Counted from the stretch's first letter, positions 7,039 through 17,137 are shown. The stretch: 64,000 nucleotides of DNA from Pseudomonas sp. SCA2728.1_7 (GCF_018138145.1 NZ_CP073104.1:558001-622000), one strand, 5' to 3'. The notes: a model not told the origin generated them from the letters alone. Program-made: numbers and translations.

Positions 7039-9486
7039 GTGATTATTTCCAGACAGTTAACCGGATTGAGGCAGCTGCAAGCTTCGAGCTTCGAGCGGCA
7101 AGTTGAAAACTTCGGTTCGAATGTCAAATATGGCTTTTGCTCGAAGCTTGTCGCTCGTAGCTTGCAACTTACAGTGGCCAGCGTGCTTTTCGGACTGAGT
7201 TGCTCAGCCCATGCGTTCAGCCCGGCCACTGATGTCAGCGCGGATATCCGCCGTACCGCTTTTGGCGTGCCGCATATTCGTGCGCAAGACGAGCGCGGGC
7301 TCGGGTTTGGCATTGGTTACGCCTACGCGCAGGACAACCTGTGCCTGTTGGCCAACGAGATCGTGACCGTCAACGGCCAGCGTTCACGTTATTTCGGCCC
7401 GGATCAGTTCACCGTCGAACAACGCGAAAACCGTGTCAGCGACGTGTTCTTCACCTGGCTCAATACGCCCGAGGCGGTCAAGGCTTTCTGGCAGGCGCAA
7501 CCTGCGCAGGTGCGTGATCTGGTCGAAGGCTATGCCGCCGGCTACAACCGTTATCTGGCTGAGCGCCGCCCGCAGGGCTTGCCGCAACAGTGTCAGGGTG
7601 AGTGGGTGCGAGACATCGCTGCGCAAGATCTGGTGAAGCTGACCCGCCGTTTGCTGGTCGAGGGGGGTGTCGGTCAGTTCGCCGAGGCTTTGGCCGGTGC
7701 TACACCGCCGCATGCGAGCGCCGCAATCGAACAGAACGCGCAGGCCTATCAGTTGGCCGATGCCCGTCAGCAGCGTTTTGCCCTGGATCGTGGCAGTAAC
7801 GCTGTCGCGGTGGGCAGCGAGCGCTCGTTCAACGGGCGTGGGATGTTGCTGGCCAACCCGCACTTCCCTTGGGTTGGCGGCATGCGCTTTTATCAGATGC
7901 ACCTGACCATTCCCGGCAAACTCGATGTCATGGGCGCTGCCTTGCCGGGCCTGCCGATGATCAATATCGGTTTCAATCAGCACCTGGCCTGGACGCACAC
8001 GGTCGATTCATCGAAACACTTCACACTCTATCGTCTGCAACTCGATCCGAAGGATTCCACGCGCTATCTGCTCGATGGCAAATCATTGCCGCTGAACAAG
8101 CAGACCGTCACCGTGCAGGTGAAACAGGCCGACGGTCAGGTAGTGCCGGTCTCGCGTGATGTCTACAGCTCGCAGTTCGGGCCGATCGTGCAATGGCCGG
8201 GCAAGCTCGACTGGGACAATCAGTTTGCCTACAGTTTGCGCGACGCCAATATCGACAATGATCGGGTGCTGAACCAGTGGTACACGATGAATCAGGCGTC
8301 CACGCTTCAGGAATTGCAGGATTCAGTGCACAAGATTCAGGGTATTCCGTGGGTCAACACCCTGGCCGTCGATGACAAGGGCCAGACGCTGTACATGAAC
8401 CTGTCGGTGGTGCCAAACGTCAACGCCGAGAAGCTGGCCAAGTGCAGTGACCCGCGTATTGGCACGCAAATGATTGTGCTGGATGGCTCCAACAGCGCCT
8501 GCGCGTGGGACATCGACCCAACTGCGGCGCAGAAGGGCATCTATGCCTCCAGTCAGTTGCCGCAGCTGTTGCGCAAGGATTTCGTCCAGCATTCCAACGA
8601 CTCTGCGTGGCTGGCCAACCCGGCGCAACCGCTGACCGGTTTCTCGCCGCTGATCAGTCAGGAAGGTCAACCGCTGGGCTTGCGTTCCCGTTTCGCGCTG
8701 GACCGCTTGAGCACGCTGAGTAAAAAAGGTCCGTTGGCAGTGAAGGATCTGCAGCAGATGGTAATGGACGATCAGGTGTATCTGGCGACTCAGGTTGTAC
8801 CGGATCTGCTGAAGTTCTGTGCCTCTGACCTTGGCGCCGACGCGCAATCCCTGAAGCCGGTCTGCACCAGCCTCAAGGCCTGGGATGGCCGGGCCAATCT
8901 CGATTCGGGCGTGGGCCTGGTGCACTTCCAGAACATCATGCAGGCATTGGAGGCCTCGCCGGATGTCTGGCGCGTTGCGTTCGATCCCAAAGATGCGCAA
9001 CACACCCCGCGTGGACTGGCCGTCGAGCAGCCGGCGGTGGCCAAGGCATTGCGTGAGGCCATGCTGGCGTCGGTCGAATTGAGCACAAAGATGGGTCTCA
9101 AGCCGCAAACCCGCTGGGGTGATATCCAGGTGGTCAGCAGTGGCGGGCAACAGACGCCGATTCACGGCGGGCCGGCTACCCTGGGAATCTACAACGCCAT
9201 CCAGAGCGTGCCCCGTGAGGACGGCAAACTCGAAGTGGTCAGTGGCACCAGCTACCTGCAAGTCGTGACGTTCGATGACAAGGGCCCGCACGCCCAAGGG
9301 CTGCTGGCATTCTCGCTGTCGAGCGATCCGGCGTCGAAGTATTCGCGGGACCAGACCGAGGCGTTCTCGAAGAAACAGTGGAGTGTGCTGCCGTTCACCG
9401 AACAGCAGATTCAGGCTGACCCGCAGTATCAGGTGCAGACTGTTCGCGAGACGTTGGACAAGGCGGGGAACGTTGCCGCTCAATAA
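7039..9486 (+). CDS. pvdQ: PvdQ-type acyl-homoserine-lactone / pyoverdine-precursor acylase (Ntn hydrolase)
   Basis: A periplasmic enzyme that in Pseudomonas removes the fatty-acid tail of the pyoverdine precursor and can also cleave long-chain acyl-homoserine lactones. The signature 'RGSNAVAVG' marks the autocatalytic cleavage site, with the nucleophilic Ser at residue 253 from GTG 7039. Other family stretches are '[19 protein letters not shown]', '[18 protein letters not shown]', '[15 protein letters not shown]' and '[13 protein letters not shown]'. The N-terminus ends in a signal peptide, '[16 protein letters not shown]'. The start is uncertain: there is no ATG, GTG 7039 has AGGAG upstream, and TTG 7015 lies further out. 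The first 45 or so codons pass through a short inverted repeat, so the protein is longer than the usual 760-residue form. An iron-starvation box upstream fits regulation with pyoverdine genes. Confidence 0.93.
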   Translation: MIISRQLTGLRQLQASSFERQVENFGSNVKYGFCSKLVARSLQLTVASVLFGLSCSAHAFSPATDVSADIRRTAFGVPHIRAQDERGLGFGIGYAYAQDNLCLLANEIVTVNGQRSRYFGPDQFTVEQRENRVSDVFFTWLNTPEAVKAFWQAQPAQVRDLVEGYAAGYNRYLAERRPQGLPQQCQGEWVRDIAAQDLVKLTRRLLVEGGVGQFAEALAGATPPHASAAIEQNAQAYQLADARQQRFALDRGSNAVAVGSERSFNGRGMLLANPHFPWVGGMRFYQMHLTIPGKLDVMGAALPGLPMINIGFNQHLAWTHTVDSSKHFTLYRLQLDPKDSTRYLLDGKSLPLNKQTVTVQVKQADGQVVPVSRDVYSSQFGPIVQWPGKLDWDNQFAYSLRDANIDNDRVLNQWYTMNQASTLQELQDSVHKIQGIPWVNTLAVDDKGQTLYMNLSVVPNVNAEKLAKCSDPRIGTQMIVLDGSNSACAWDIDPTAAQKGIYASSQLPQLLRKDFVQHSNDSAWLANPAQPLTGFSPLISQEGQPLGLRSRFALDRLSTLSKKGPLAVKDLQQMVMDDQVYLATQVVPDLLKFCASDLGADAQSLKPVCTSLKAWDGRANLDSGVGLVHFQNIMQALEASPDVWRVAFDPKDAQHTPRGLAVEQPAVAKALREAMLASVELSTKMGLKPQTRWGDIQVVSSGGQQTPIHGGPATLGIYNAIQSVPREDGKLEVVSGTSYLQVVTFDDKGPHAQGLLAFSLSSDPASKYSRDQTEAFSKKQWSVLPFTEQQIQADPQYQVQTVRETLDKAGNVAAQ
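7066..7173. repeat. Short inverted repeat overlapping the pvdQ 5' end
   Basis: The arms 'GCTGCAAGCTTCGAGCTTCG' and, inverted, 'CGAAGCTTGTCGCTCGTAGC' flank a central AT-rich loop. This 'AGCTTGCAGCTCGAAGCTTG' composition is typical of small intergenic repeats in Pseudomonas, here read in frame with the acylase. Confidence 0.55.
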
Positions 9487-9510
9487 ACCCGAGCGTTAGT
9501 GTCGACGAGT

Positions 9511-9546
9511 CTGAAGGCCGCATCCTGCAAAGGGTGCGGCCTTCAG
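9511..9546 (+). terminator. Bidirectional terminator between pvdQ and the FpvR-like gene
   Basis: A 16-base stem with one mismatch (CTGAAGGCCGCATCCT / AGGGTGCGGCCTTCAG) and a 4-base loop is followed by CTTTTT. Its right arm covers the stop codon (9543-9545) of the convergent gene. Confidence 0.85.
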
Positions 9547-10547
9547 CTTTTTGGCGGCTGTTGCGGTATCGAGTTGATCACCGGGTTACCTTCCTTGTTG
9601 CGGCTCAGGTAGACCGGCAGCACCTTGGGCAGGCTGTTGGCGAGGTTGCTCAGCTCTTTGATGTTGTAGATGCCGCCCACGCGAATCGAACCGGTGTGAG
9701 TGTCAGCCAGCTCCAATGGATTGCTCAGATATCGATTGATCAGTGGCAGGGCGTCGCTCAGCGCGAGGTTATCCAGCACCAGTTTGCCGTTGCGCCAGGC
9801 CAATGAACTGTCATCGGCGTAGGTCTGGCTGATCTGCGGCATGTAGTCGCCTTGTTTGTAACGTGCCTGCATCGATGGGCCGAGGCGCAAGCCGTCGCCT
9901 GGTAATGAACGATTGCTGGTGACCAGCACTGAACCTTCGATCAGGTTCACGCGCACCTGGTCCTGATACATCCAGACATTGAAACGCGTCCCCGTGACGC
10001 GAATCCTGCCTTCGCCTGCGCGAACGACAAACGGGTGGGCCATGTCGTGACTGACCGTAAAGAACGCTTCACCTTTTTTCAGGGTGACGCGGCGTTCGTC
10101 CTTGTAATTGCTGAAGGTCAGATCGGTGTTCAGGTTCAATTCGAGCTGGCTGCCATCACTCAAGGTAACCTGCCGGACATTATCGGTGGCAGCGAAATGC
10201 TGGTAGCTGTTCGGCAACCAGCCCAGATTCCAGCCGGTATAAGCCGCCAGCGGCAGTGCGAGTGCAAAGACACCTGCGGCTACAGCGAACTGGCGCCACG
10301 AGCGCGAAGAAGTTGGCCGCGGTGTCACGACCGAGGGCGATTCGGGGCGCGGCAGGTGTTCGGCCACGTCCCAGATTTCCAGCATGGCTTCATACTCGAA
10401 CGCGTGCAGTGGATGAGCGTCGTGCCATTGCTTGAACGCGCGACGCTCTTCTTCCGTGCAGTCGGCGGCGTGCACACGCATGCACCAATGCGCAGCGGCA
10501 TCGGTGATCGCATCGTATTCGGCTTCCGAAAGGGTGTCTTGGGTCAT
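9543..10547 (-). CDS. FecR/FpvR-like anti-sigma regulator
   Basis: A 334-residue membrane-anchored regulator of ECF sigma factors. From ATG 10547 (AGGA upstream) it shows an N-terminal DUF4880-type cytoplasmic segment with 'AAHWCMRVHAADCTEEERRA' at about 12-31, one transmembrane helix ('FAVAAGVFALALPLAAY') at about residues 87-103, a periplasmic FecR domain with 'VTLSDGSQLELNLNTDL', and a C-terminal sensor-type region. A start at ATG 10568 is also in frame but has a poorer ribosome site. FecR proteins usually sit beside their sigma factor; none is adjacent here. Its place next to pvdQ, as in P. aeruginosa where fpvR lies near pvdQ, suggests control of PvdS/FpvI. That specific role is inferred. 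Confidence 0.8.
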   Translation of the reverse strand: MTQDTLSEAEYDAITDAAAHWCMRVHAADCTEEERRAFKQWHDAHPLHAFEYEAMLEIWDVAEHLPRPESPSVVTPRPTSSRSWRQFAVAAGVFALALPLAAYTGWNLGWLPNSYQHFAATDNVRQVTLSDGSQLELNLNTDLTFSNYKDERRVTLKKGEAFFTVSHDMAHPFVVRAGEGRIRVTGTRFNVWMYQDQVRVNLIEGSVLVTSNRSLPGDGLRLGPSMQARYKQGDYMPQISQTYADDSSLAWRNGKLVLDNLALSDALPLINRYLSNPLELADTHTGSIRVGGIYNIKELSNLANSLPKVLPVYLSRNKEGNPVINSIPQQPPKS

Positions 10548-10699
10548 TGACTCGTCCTGATTTCGCACATTCTAACCTTGTCGGGAAGTTACCGAGAACA
10601 TCCGTCATGGCATTTGCCCATCAAAGTGGAACTTATTTTTCGCTCAGGCACCCAAAAAGCAGGACGCCAATGACCACTATCCACAAATGGAGTGAAAAA

Positions 10700-10969
10700 A
10701 TGATCAAAAAGACATTCGCAGCCTTGATCGCTACTGCCGGTTTGCTGAGTGCAGGCGCCGCGCTGGCTGACCGGCCGGGCGCAGGCTGGATTACCATCGA
10801 AAAAGCCATCGAGATCGTCAAAACCAAGGCCGGTTACGTCGAGGTCTATGAGATCGAGGCCGACAACGACGGCTACTGGAAGGGCGAAGGGCGCAAGGCT
10901 GATGGTGTTGTCTACGAGTTCCGCATCGACGGCGCGTCGGGCAATGTATTGCGGGATCAGAAAGACTGA
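10700..10969 (+). CDS. Periplasmic PepSY-domain protein
   Basis: An 89-residue secreted protein. The start at ATG 10700 follows GGAGTGA. A signal peptide runs to 'LLSAGAALA' with cleavage before Asp24. The rest is one PepSY domain: 'WITIEKAIEIVKTKAGYVEV' then 'YEFRIDGASGNVLRDQKD'. Proteins of this size with a single PepSY domain are thought to bind or inhibit periplasmic enzymes and are often linked to two-component or stress regulation, but the partner here is not evident. It is divergent from the FpvR-like gene and ends in a strong terminator. Confidence 0.8.
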   Translation: MIKKTFAALIATAGLLSAGAALADRPGAGWITIEKAIEIVKTKAGYVEVYEIEADNDGYWKGEGRKADGVVYEFRIDGASGNVLRDQKD

Positions 10970-10993
10970 TTAGCCGGTCATGACCGCAAGCAG

Positions 10994-11021
10994 GCGCAGG
11001 TTTCGACCTGCGCTTTTTTTT
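10994..11021 (+). terminator. Rho-independent terminator of the PepSY gene
   Basis: Perfect stem GCGCAGGT / ACCTGCGC with a TTCG loop and a run of eight T. Confidence 0.9.
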
Positions 11022-11026
11022 GCGGT

Positions 11027-12577
11027 TCAGGGCAGCGGAACCGGATCGAGCTGTCGACCCATCTCGCAGACAATACGGGCGATCGAATCGGCGTTGCGCA
11101 AGATCACATCGATACGAATGTCCGCTGACGCCTGATCCAGAAACGCATCGCGCGCCTTCTCCATGTCGGAGCTGCGGGTTAGCTTGAGGATTTCCTTGGC
11201 CAGGCCCTTGGTAGACTTGAAGTGTTCCAGTGTGAGAAATGAGCCGCTATTTTTGTCCCATCGAGCAAACAGTTCATCTCGAGGTGTCGCGAGTGAAAGC
11301 GCCTCGGTCTGGAATCTTTCCAGTTCAGCCTGAGCAGCACGTCCATAGGCGGAGACGGTAGAGACCAGATCGTGAAACGGGCGTCGCGCTTCCAGCGAGG
11401 CTATGTCCTCAGCCATTGAAAACTGATGGGAAAATTCGTGGATTATCGTCGCGGCTTGGGCATGGCCATCAACATCGAAGTCGGCAGGCACTAGCGGTTT
11501 GTACAAATCCAGCAACGGGTGGAAGAAGTTCTCGGTGAAGTGCACCTTCTTCAGATCGTCATTGTTCAGTACAAACGCAATGATGTGGGAGAAGTAGGTG
11601 TTGGTGCCGACCACGAAACGTTCGGTATTCATCAAGTCATCGTTGGGGTCCACCAGTGCCTTGCAAATGGGCGCGATGCTTTTGTTGAGTTTGCTCAGCA
11701 AGTTCAGATCGACCTGGGGAACACCAAAGCACATCTTGAGAAAACCATCGAGTCGAGTGCCGGGGACGTTGGCTTTCAGTTGCGCGAGGTTATGCAGGCA
11801 GTTGAAAGCATAAGAACGGGCAAGGTTGATGGCATGCTGGATGACCCAGGCTTTATACGGATAGTTGCGTCGAATTTCGGTCATGCCCACCGCTTCGATA
11901 TTCATCAGCGCGCGACGATTCTGATTCACCCCGTGGCGCTTGTAGAGTGTCGACATCGCTTTGCCGTAGTGCACAGCGTGGCGGTCGGGCGCCAACAACA
12001 ATCGTGAGCCAGACAGGGTCAATGACGGGCCGGCAATTTTCTCGTTGACCATCTGCCACACAGCTCCCGGCTGTTCAATCCGTACAACCTTGCCATCGAT
12101 GGCTGTGTACGTGCGCTTGCTGATCGGGTCTTCGAAGGTGCCCTTTTTGGTCTGACGCTTGAGATCTTCCAGTGCCACGGCGCTCGTTTCGAAGGTTCGC
12201 AGTTCAGTGCGTAACGGCGAAGTTATCCGCAACTGCGACCAGGCAACGGCCGCTGGTGCGGGTGAATTTGTGATTTCGGCCCCGTCAGATGCGCTTGGGG
12301 AAGGTGTTGAGGATGTTGGCGCCGCCGCAGCGACGGCTTCCGTGGATTCAATGCTCAGCCGCCCCAGACTGATCATCTGGAGCGCACCCTCGATAAATGA
12401 CTTCAGTGCACGTGACCAGTGATGATCCTGCAGGTTTTCCGCCGAATCCTTGAACGCTTTGTAGGCTTGCCAGAGAAACGTTATGTAGGAGATTTTGCCC
12501 GGCAGCAGCCCCGCCGTCAGATGGAAGCCGCGACTGAACAGGTGTTTCGCCGCCTCCCAGTCGGCCTGAGCATGGTG
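11027..12577 (-). pseudogene. C-terminal half of interrupted toxin: zinc-metallopeptidase-like domain
   Basis: This segment continues, in the same frame, the gene that stops at TAG 12578-12580; no base is gained or lost. The first ATG after the stop is at 12376, giving a 449-residue piece, but the frame is open from the TAG onward and reads like normal protein ('DWEAAKHLFSRGFHLTAG'). A zincin motif, HEFSH (HExxH), lies at 11426-11440, residue 1477 of the joined protein, inside 'ATIIHEFSHQFSMAEDI'. In large Pseudomonas toxins such C-terminal domains carry the activity. No ribosome site is obvious for separate translation, so it is probably silent unless the stop is read through. Host target unknown. 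Confidence 0.7.
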
Positions 12578-15500
12578 CTATAACTGACACGCGAGCAACT
12601 GTGGCAGGAGCTTGAGATTGTCCGCATGGAAGCGGTGCAAGAGGTTGCCGGTTATGGCGTTGCTGGACAGGGTCATCTCACTGGTTTCCCCTACGGTCGA
12701 TCGCAACAGGCCGGTAAACACCGATTGCTGCGCTGCCGGCAACCGGCGAATCAGCAGGTCCTGAAATTGGCCCGGTGTATTCACCGCCGCAATCAGGCTG
12801 GCCGCGTCAGTGAACTCGCGCAGCACCTGTTCGGCATACGGTGCGTACAGGACCAGTGGTCCTTCATGACCGCTACCGGGGCCAATCACATATAAACCCA
12901 GGGTTTGTACGGCGCTGGCACCGGCGGTTTTGACCAGCGACAGGGGCGAGACGATGGCGTGCGCACCCTCAACCGTTGTACGCGCAATGCCATCCGGCAT
13001 ATCCAGTACCTGACAGAGCTGATCGAACGCTTTGCTCGACAACAGCTGTTGCAACTTCAGTTCATGGGCGTGCTGCAGCAATTGCCAGGGCAATTGGCGA
13101 AAGAAGCGCTGCTTGCGTGCATCGGCCTCGGCGTGGCCAGTCGACAACGCAGCGGTCACGGACCGGGCGTAGGTGGTCGGTATGTCCAGCGACAGCAACA
13201 GTTGCCGGACTGCGTTCTGATCGAAGTCGGGCGGCAGCGTCTTGGCCGTTTTCGAGATAACGCTGAAGCCGGTGCCCTGGGCGATGTTGATGTGGTTCAG
13301 GGCAAATTCGCTCAGCGCCCGAGCGGGCCCGGCCAAGGCCAGGTTGGGAATGATCTCGATGTCCTGTGGATCGAGTTGATGGCCGCTAAATCGCGCATCC
13401 AGCAGTGTTTTCAGGGTTGTATTTACGTAATCGGGCAGGGTGGGCAGATCGCTGAGGTAATCCTTGTGGTCGGCCATGCTGTGGCGCCACTGCTCAAGCA
13501 GTTCGAGGTGCAATTGCTGCTCTTCCACTCGCGCCATGCCGAGCCAGGCGGGCAGTGATTGCTGTTGATTGATCGCCTTGGCCACGTCGATGCTGCGCAG
13601 CAGGTTGGTGTCGATCGGTGTTTTTTTCAGGCGATTGAGCGTCGCTGTCAGCCCGGGCTGGTCCTTGAACCGTTCGCGTGCCCAGTCACAATGCGCAAGT
13701 ACATGCTCGATGCCGGATTGCACGCAGTGGTGCAGGACATTGTCCTCGATCAAGCGCAACGCCCCCAAAGCGTAGTCTTGATGGAACAGGCGATCTTCCG
13801 GAGCGAGGTTTTCCAGCAGCGAAAGGCGCCCGACACTGTCCTGCAGTCGGCGGCCAAGTGCCCGCCGCGCACTGGCAATTCCCGGAAAACCCTCAAGGCC
13901 CTGAGCCGGTGTCCACAGCATGGCTTTGCCTGAATGCATGTCGTCAAGGCCACCGCGTTCGGTCAGCAAGATACAGTGAGCCAGTGGCAATGGTGCCTGG
14001 GTCTTGGGGTGCTGCACCGTGAGTGACCAGGCATCAGGCCGAAAACCGTTGAGCGAGCGCCGATTGTCACGGCTCGGTTGATCGGGATGGAATACGGTAT
14101 CGACAATCGCCTGTTCAGCCGTGTCGAGCGAGCCACTGAGCACCCGCAACGCGGCTTCACCCGTGACGCCGACAAACAGTGAGTGGGCCAGTTGGGCCTT
14201 CATGTTTTCAAGGAAGCTACGTTGCTGGGTCGGCGTGATTGTCGGCTGGCTTCTGAACATGCCAGTGAGCAAGGCATCGATCCCCGAAAATGACCTGATG
14301 ACTTCTTCTGCCTTGTGCGCGAGCACCACGGACGGTTGCTGGACCCCGGCGAACACCGGTCTGGTCGACCAGCGTTCGCCGGCATCCAGTGCCAGCAGGC
14401 GCTCGTGAATCATGGCGCGGATGTCCAGTGCCTTGTCGAACAGGGCATGGAGGTCCACCGCGCCATCGCTCTGCCGGAACACCTGCGTGGCATAGGCGAT
14501 GTTCTGTCGTTGCTTGGTGATGATGGCCTCGAACAGCACTTTGAAGGTCTCACCGCTGATGCTTTCTCCGGTGACATGCGGCTGGTCGAAGCCGACGAAG
14601 CGTTTGCGCTCTTCGAGGTTCAGCAGTCCATACAATTCATCCTCGTGGCCGGGTGCGCGGAATTTGCTCAATACGGTGTTTTTCAGATCAAGGTAATCGT
14701 GCAGGACTTGCAGGCCCATGGTCGGCGTGTAGAGACAGGCGTCGGCATGACTGATCATCAACGATCCCGCGAGTTCGACGTAGTTGGGCTCGTACTCCCA
14801 CAGGCGCACACTCTCGATGGTTGGACGGCGGGCCGGCACGTCGGTGGGTTTGATCATGTGATGCAGGGTGGCGAACTGTGTGGCGTCGATGATCCCGGTT
14901 TCGCGTTTGATCAGCAGTTCGGCGCGCGCCTGTTCCTCCAGCACCGCGCTGAAAAACGTGCGGCGCGCAGATCCCGAAACGGCGGGTGCACTCCAGTATT
15001 TTTCCAATTCGCCAAACAGCAAAACCGGGAGCTTGTCCGAGGCTAGCTTGAGCGCGGCTTCCCAAATGGCGTGGTCTCCGGGGACAGAGGTGTGCCCGGG
15101 ATTGATGAATTCGTGCAACTGGTCGACTGGCCATTTCTGGTGCCGATAGTACATAAGCAGGGCTTCGCTCAAGCTCATTGATGCGTGCCAATGCCTGCTC
15201 GTTGTCGGCGCGGAACCGCTGTCATCGCTGAGCGCGTCGGTATAAAAATTCACCCGGGTCTGCGCCTGACGTACGTCGGGAAAATTCACCTCTAGCAGGT
15301 CATCAAGGATTGTTTCCAGCAGGGCGGTGAGCGCAGGCAATTGTTTCAGTTCGCCAAGCACGGCCTCGGCATTGATGCGCTGGCTGGCGAGAATGACTTC
15401 TTGCTGGCTATCGAAAATATCGCCTTCAATGGTTTCGTAAGTCAGACTGATGCCGCTCTGTTCGACTACTTGTCTGCGCTCCGACAGTGCAAGAAACGCT

Positions 15501-15868
15501 AGAACGTCATCCTCTTCACCCGCTTTGTTCAAGCGTGTTTCGAGCAGGGTTTCAAGGGTTTCCAGGTCTTCGTATGGCTTGATGCCTTCGTAGGGGGTGT
15601 AGAGAATCGCACGCTTTTTCTCGGCGTTTTCACTGAGGATGAAACTGCCCGACAGCGTGATGGGCGCCAGTTTGCCGGCATTGAGGCGAATACGCTGGGC
15701 GAACATCGGGCGGGGTTGCTTGATGCGCAGCGCATGGGTCGACAGTTTGATGTGGCCAAGCCATTTGAAATCCTCGTCTTCGAGACCGTGGTTTTTGCCG
15801 AGGGCCGGCCACAGACCGGGGGAATTCAATGCTTCGGGGAAAAACAGGGGGGACGCCGCTTCAGACAT
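12578..15868 (-). CDS. Dermonecrotic-toxin-like large protein, N-terminal part (DUF6543 type), ended by in-frame TAG
   Basis: This 1096-residue frame starts at ATG 15868 (GAGG upstream; a further in-frame ATG lies at 15907). It has the repeated architecture of the very large Pseudomonas 'dermonecrotic toxin domain' proteins, with features such as 'NAGKLAPITLSGSFILS', 'ILYTPYEGIKPYEDLETLE', 'LSEALLMYYRHQKWPVDQ' and later 'AMLWTPAQGLEGFPG'. It has no signal peptide. Family members are usually 1500 residues or more and end in an effector domain. Here translation stops at TAG 12578-12580 although the same frame continues for 516 more codons. It is therefore most likely a nonsense-mutated toxin gene. 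Delivery route and target are unknown. Confidence 0.75.
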   Translation of the reverse strand: MSEAASPLFFPEALNSPGLWPALGKNHGLEDEDFKWLGHIKLSTHALRIKQPRPMFAQRIRLNAGKLAPITLSGSFILSENAEKKRAILYTPYEGIKPYEDLETLETLLETRLNKAGEEDDVLAFLALSERRQVVEQSGISLTYETIEGDIFDSQQEVILASQRINAEAVLGELKQLPALTALLETILDDLLEVNFPDVRQAQTRVNFYTDALSDDSGSAPTTSRHWHASMSLSEALLMYYRHQKWPVDQLHEFINPGHTSVPGDHAIWEAALKLASDKLPVLLFGELEKYWSAPAVSGSARRTFFSAVLEEQARAELLIKRETGIIDATQFATLHHMIKPTDVPARRPTIESVRLWEYEPNYVELAGSLMISHADACLYTPTMGLQVLHDYLDLKNTVLSKFRAPGHEDELYGLLNLEERKRFVGFDQPHVTGESISGETFKVLFEAIITKQRQNIAYATQVFRQSDGAVDLHALFDKALDIRAMIHERLLALDAGERWSTRPVFAGVQQPSVVLAHKAEEVIRSFSGIDALLTGMFRSQPTITPTQQRSFLENMKAQLAHSLFVGVTGEAALRVLSGSLDTAEQAIVDTVFHPDQPSRDNRRSLNGFRPDAWSLTVQHPKTQAPLPLAHCILLTERGGLDDMHSGKAMLWTPAQGLEGFPGIASARRALGRRLQDSVGRLSLLENLAPEDRLFHQDYALGALRLIEDNVLHHCVQSGIEHVLAHCDWARERFKDQPGLTATLNRLKKTPIDTNLLRSIDVAKAINQQQSLPAWLGMARVEEQQLHLELLEQWRHSMADHKDYLSDLPTLPDYVNTTLKTLLDARFSGHQLDPQDIEIIPNLALAGPARALSEFALNHINIAQGTGFSVISKTAKTLPPDFDQNAVRQLLLSLDIPTTYARSVTAALSTGHAEADARKQRFFRQLPWQLLQHAHELKLQQLLSSKAFDQLCQVLDMPDGIARTTVEGAHAIVSPLSLVKTAGASAVQTLGLYVIGPGSGHEGPLVLYAPYAEQVLREFTDAASLIAAVNTPGQFQDLLIRRLPAAQQSVFTGLLRSTVGETSEMTLSSNAITGNLLHRFHADNLKLLPQLLACQL

Positions 15869-16084
15869 GATCGAGCCTCGGTAGGGGCGCGTGTGTTCGA
15901 CACGCAAGTGAGGCCAAGACTAAGAACAACGCTGTATGCACGGGTGGTAGCCAGTTACCGCATCCCGGCGGAATTTGTTGATCTCGCGACCAAGGGTTGA
16001 CAGGCGGTCGTCGCGCCATGGTTAATCGGCGAGCAAGTCGTCCGTACGCTGTTGTTCCCTCCAATAATCATTCTGGAGCTTCAG

Positions 16085-17125
16085 ATGTCTGCGCCACACG
16101 ATCATGTGTCTTCCGCTGCCTCGTCTTCGTTGTCTCTCGACGCGCTGACGCAACTGCTTGAAACGATTTTTCTGCGCCACGGCACCTCTGTCGAAGTCGC
16201 GCGAGTACTGGCCGCCAACTGCGCCGGGGCCGAACGCGATGGTGCCCACAGCCACGGTGTGTTCCGCATTCCCGGCTATGTCTCGACGCTGGCCAGCGGC
16301 TGGGTCAACGGACAGGCGGTGCCGCACGTCGAAGATGTCGCCTCGGGATTTGTCCGTGTCGATGCCGGTAACGGTTTCGCGCAACCGGCACTCGCCGCCG
16401 CTCGGCCGTTGTTGGTGGAGAAGGCGCGCAACGCCGGGATTGCCGTGTTGGCGATTCGTAACTCGCATCACTTCGCCGCACTGTGGCCGGACGTCGAGCC
16501 GTTCGCCGATGAAGGCCTGGTGGCGCTCAGTGTGGTCAACAGCATGACTTGCGTGGTGCCCCACGGCGCCGACCGGCCGCTGTTCGGCACCAACCCGATT
16601 GCGTTCGCCGCACCACGGGCCGGTGCTGCGCCGATTGTCTTCGACCTGGCTACCAGCGCGATCGCCCATGGCGACGTGCAGATCGCCGCGCGCAAAGGCG
16701 AGCGGCTGCCGGCCGGGATGGGCGTGGATAGCCTCGGTCAGCCGACTCAGGATCCCAAGGCGATTCTTGAGGGCGGGGCGTTGTTGCCGTTCGGCGGCCA
16801 TAAAGGTTCGGCGCTGTCGATGATGGTCGAGCTGTTGGCCGCAGCATTGACGGGAGGCAATTTTTCCTTCGAATTTGATTGGTCCAATCATCCGGGGGCG
16901 AAAACGCCGTGGACCGGGCAGTTGCTGATCGTCATCGATCCGAGCAAAGCCGCCGGGCAGAGTTTTGCCGAGCGCAGTGGCGAGCTGGTGCGGCAGATGC
17001 ATGGCGTCGGGCTCAAGCGTTTGCCGGGGGATCGTCGGCATTGGCAGCGTAGTAAGTCGTTGGCTGAGGGTATTGTGCTGGAGGCGCAGACGTTGGCGCA
17101 GTTGCGTGAGTTGGCTGGGGGCTGA
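16085..17125 (+). CDS. dpkA: Delta1-piperideine-2-carboxylate / pyrroline-2-carboxylate reductase (DpkA, Ldh2/MDH2 family)
   Basis: A 346-residue NADPH-dependent imino-acid reductase of the malate/L-lactate dehydrogenase-2 family. In Pseudomonas it acts in D-lysine and D-proline breakdown by reducing the cyclic imines to L-pipecolate or L-proline. The sequence closely follows P. putida DpkA as I remember it: 'ERDGAHSHGVFR', 'GYVSTLASGWV', 'NSHHFAALWPDVEPFA', 'SMTCVVPHGADRPLFGTNPI', 'GGALLPFGGHKGSALSMMVE'. The start at ATG 16085 has GGAG upstream; an in-frame ATG at 16052 is less likely. It is a stand-alone gene divergent from the toxin gene. The 216-base gap between them holds only a small palindrome (GCGTGTGTTCGACACGC). 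Confidence 0.9.
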   Translation: MSAPHDHVSSAASSSLSLDALTQLLETIFLRHGTSVEVARVLAANCAGAERDGAHSHGVFRIPGYVSTLASGWVNGQAVPHVEDVASGFVRVDAGNGFAQPALAAARPLLVEKARNAGIAVLAIRNSHHFAALWPDVEPFADEGLVALSVVNSMTCVVPHGADRPLFGTNPIAFAAPRAGAAPIVFDLATSAIAHGDVQIAARKGERLPAGMGVDSLGQPTQDPKAILEGGALLPFGGHKGSALSMMVELLAAALTGGNFSFEFDWSNHPGAKTPWTGQLLIVIDPSKAAGQSFAERSGELVRQMHGVGLKRLPGDRRHWQRSKSLAEGIVLEAQTLAQLRELAGG

Positions 17126-17137
17126 GCAAAGAGCAAA

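Noticed and set aside
8323..9483. 386-residue frame opposite pvdQ
   Set aside because: It is the antisense shadow of a conserved acylase gene in a G+C-rich genome; composition is rich in Arg, His and Gln, with no family resemblance.
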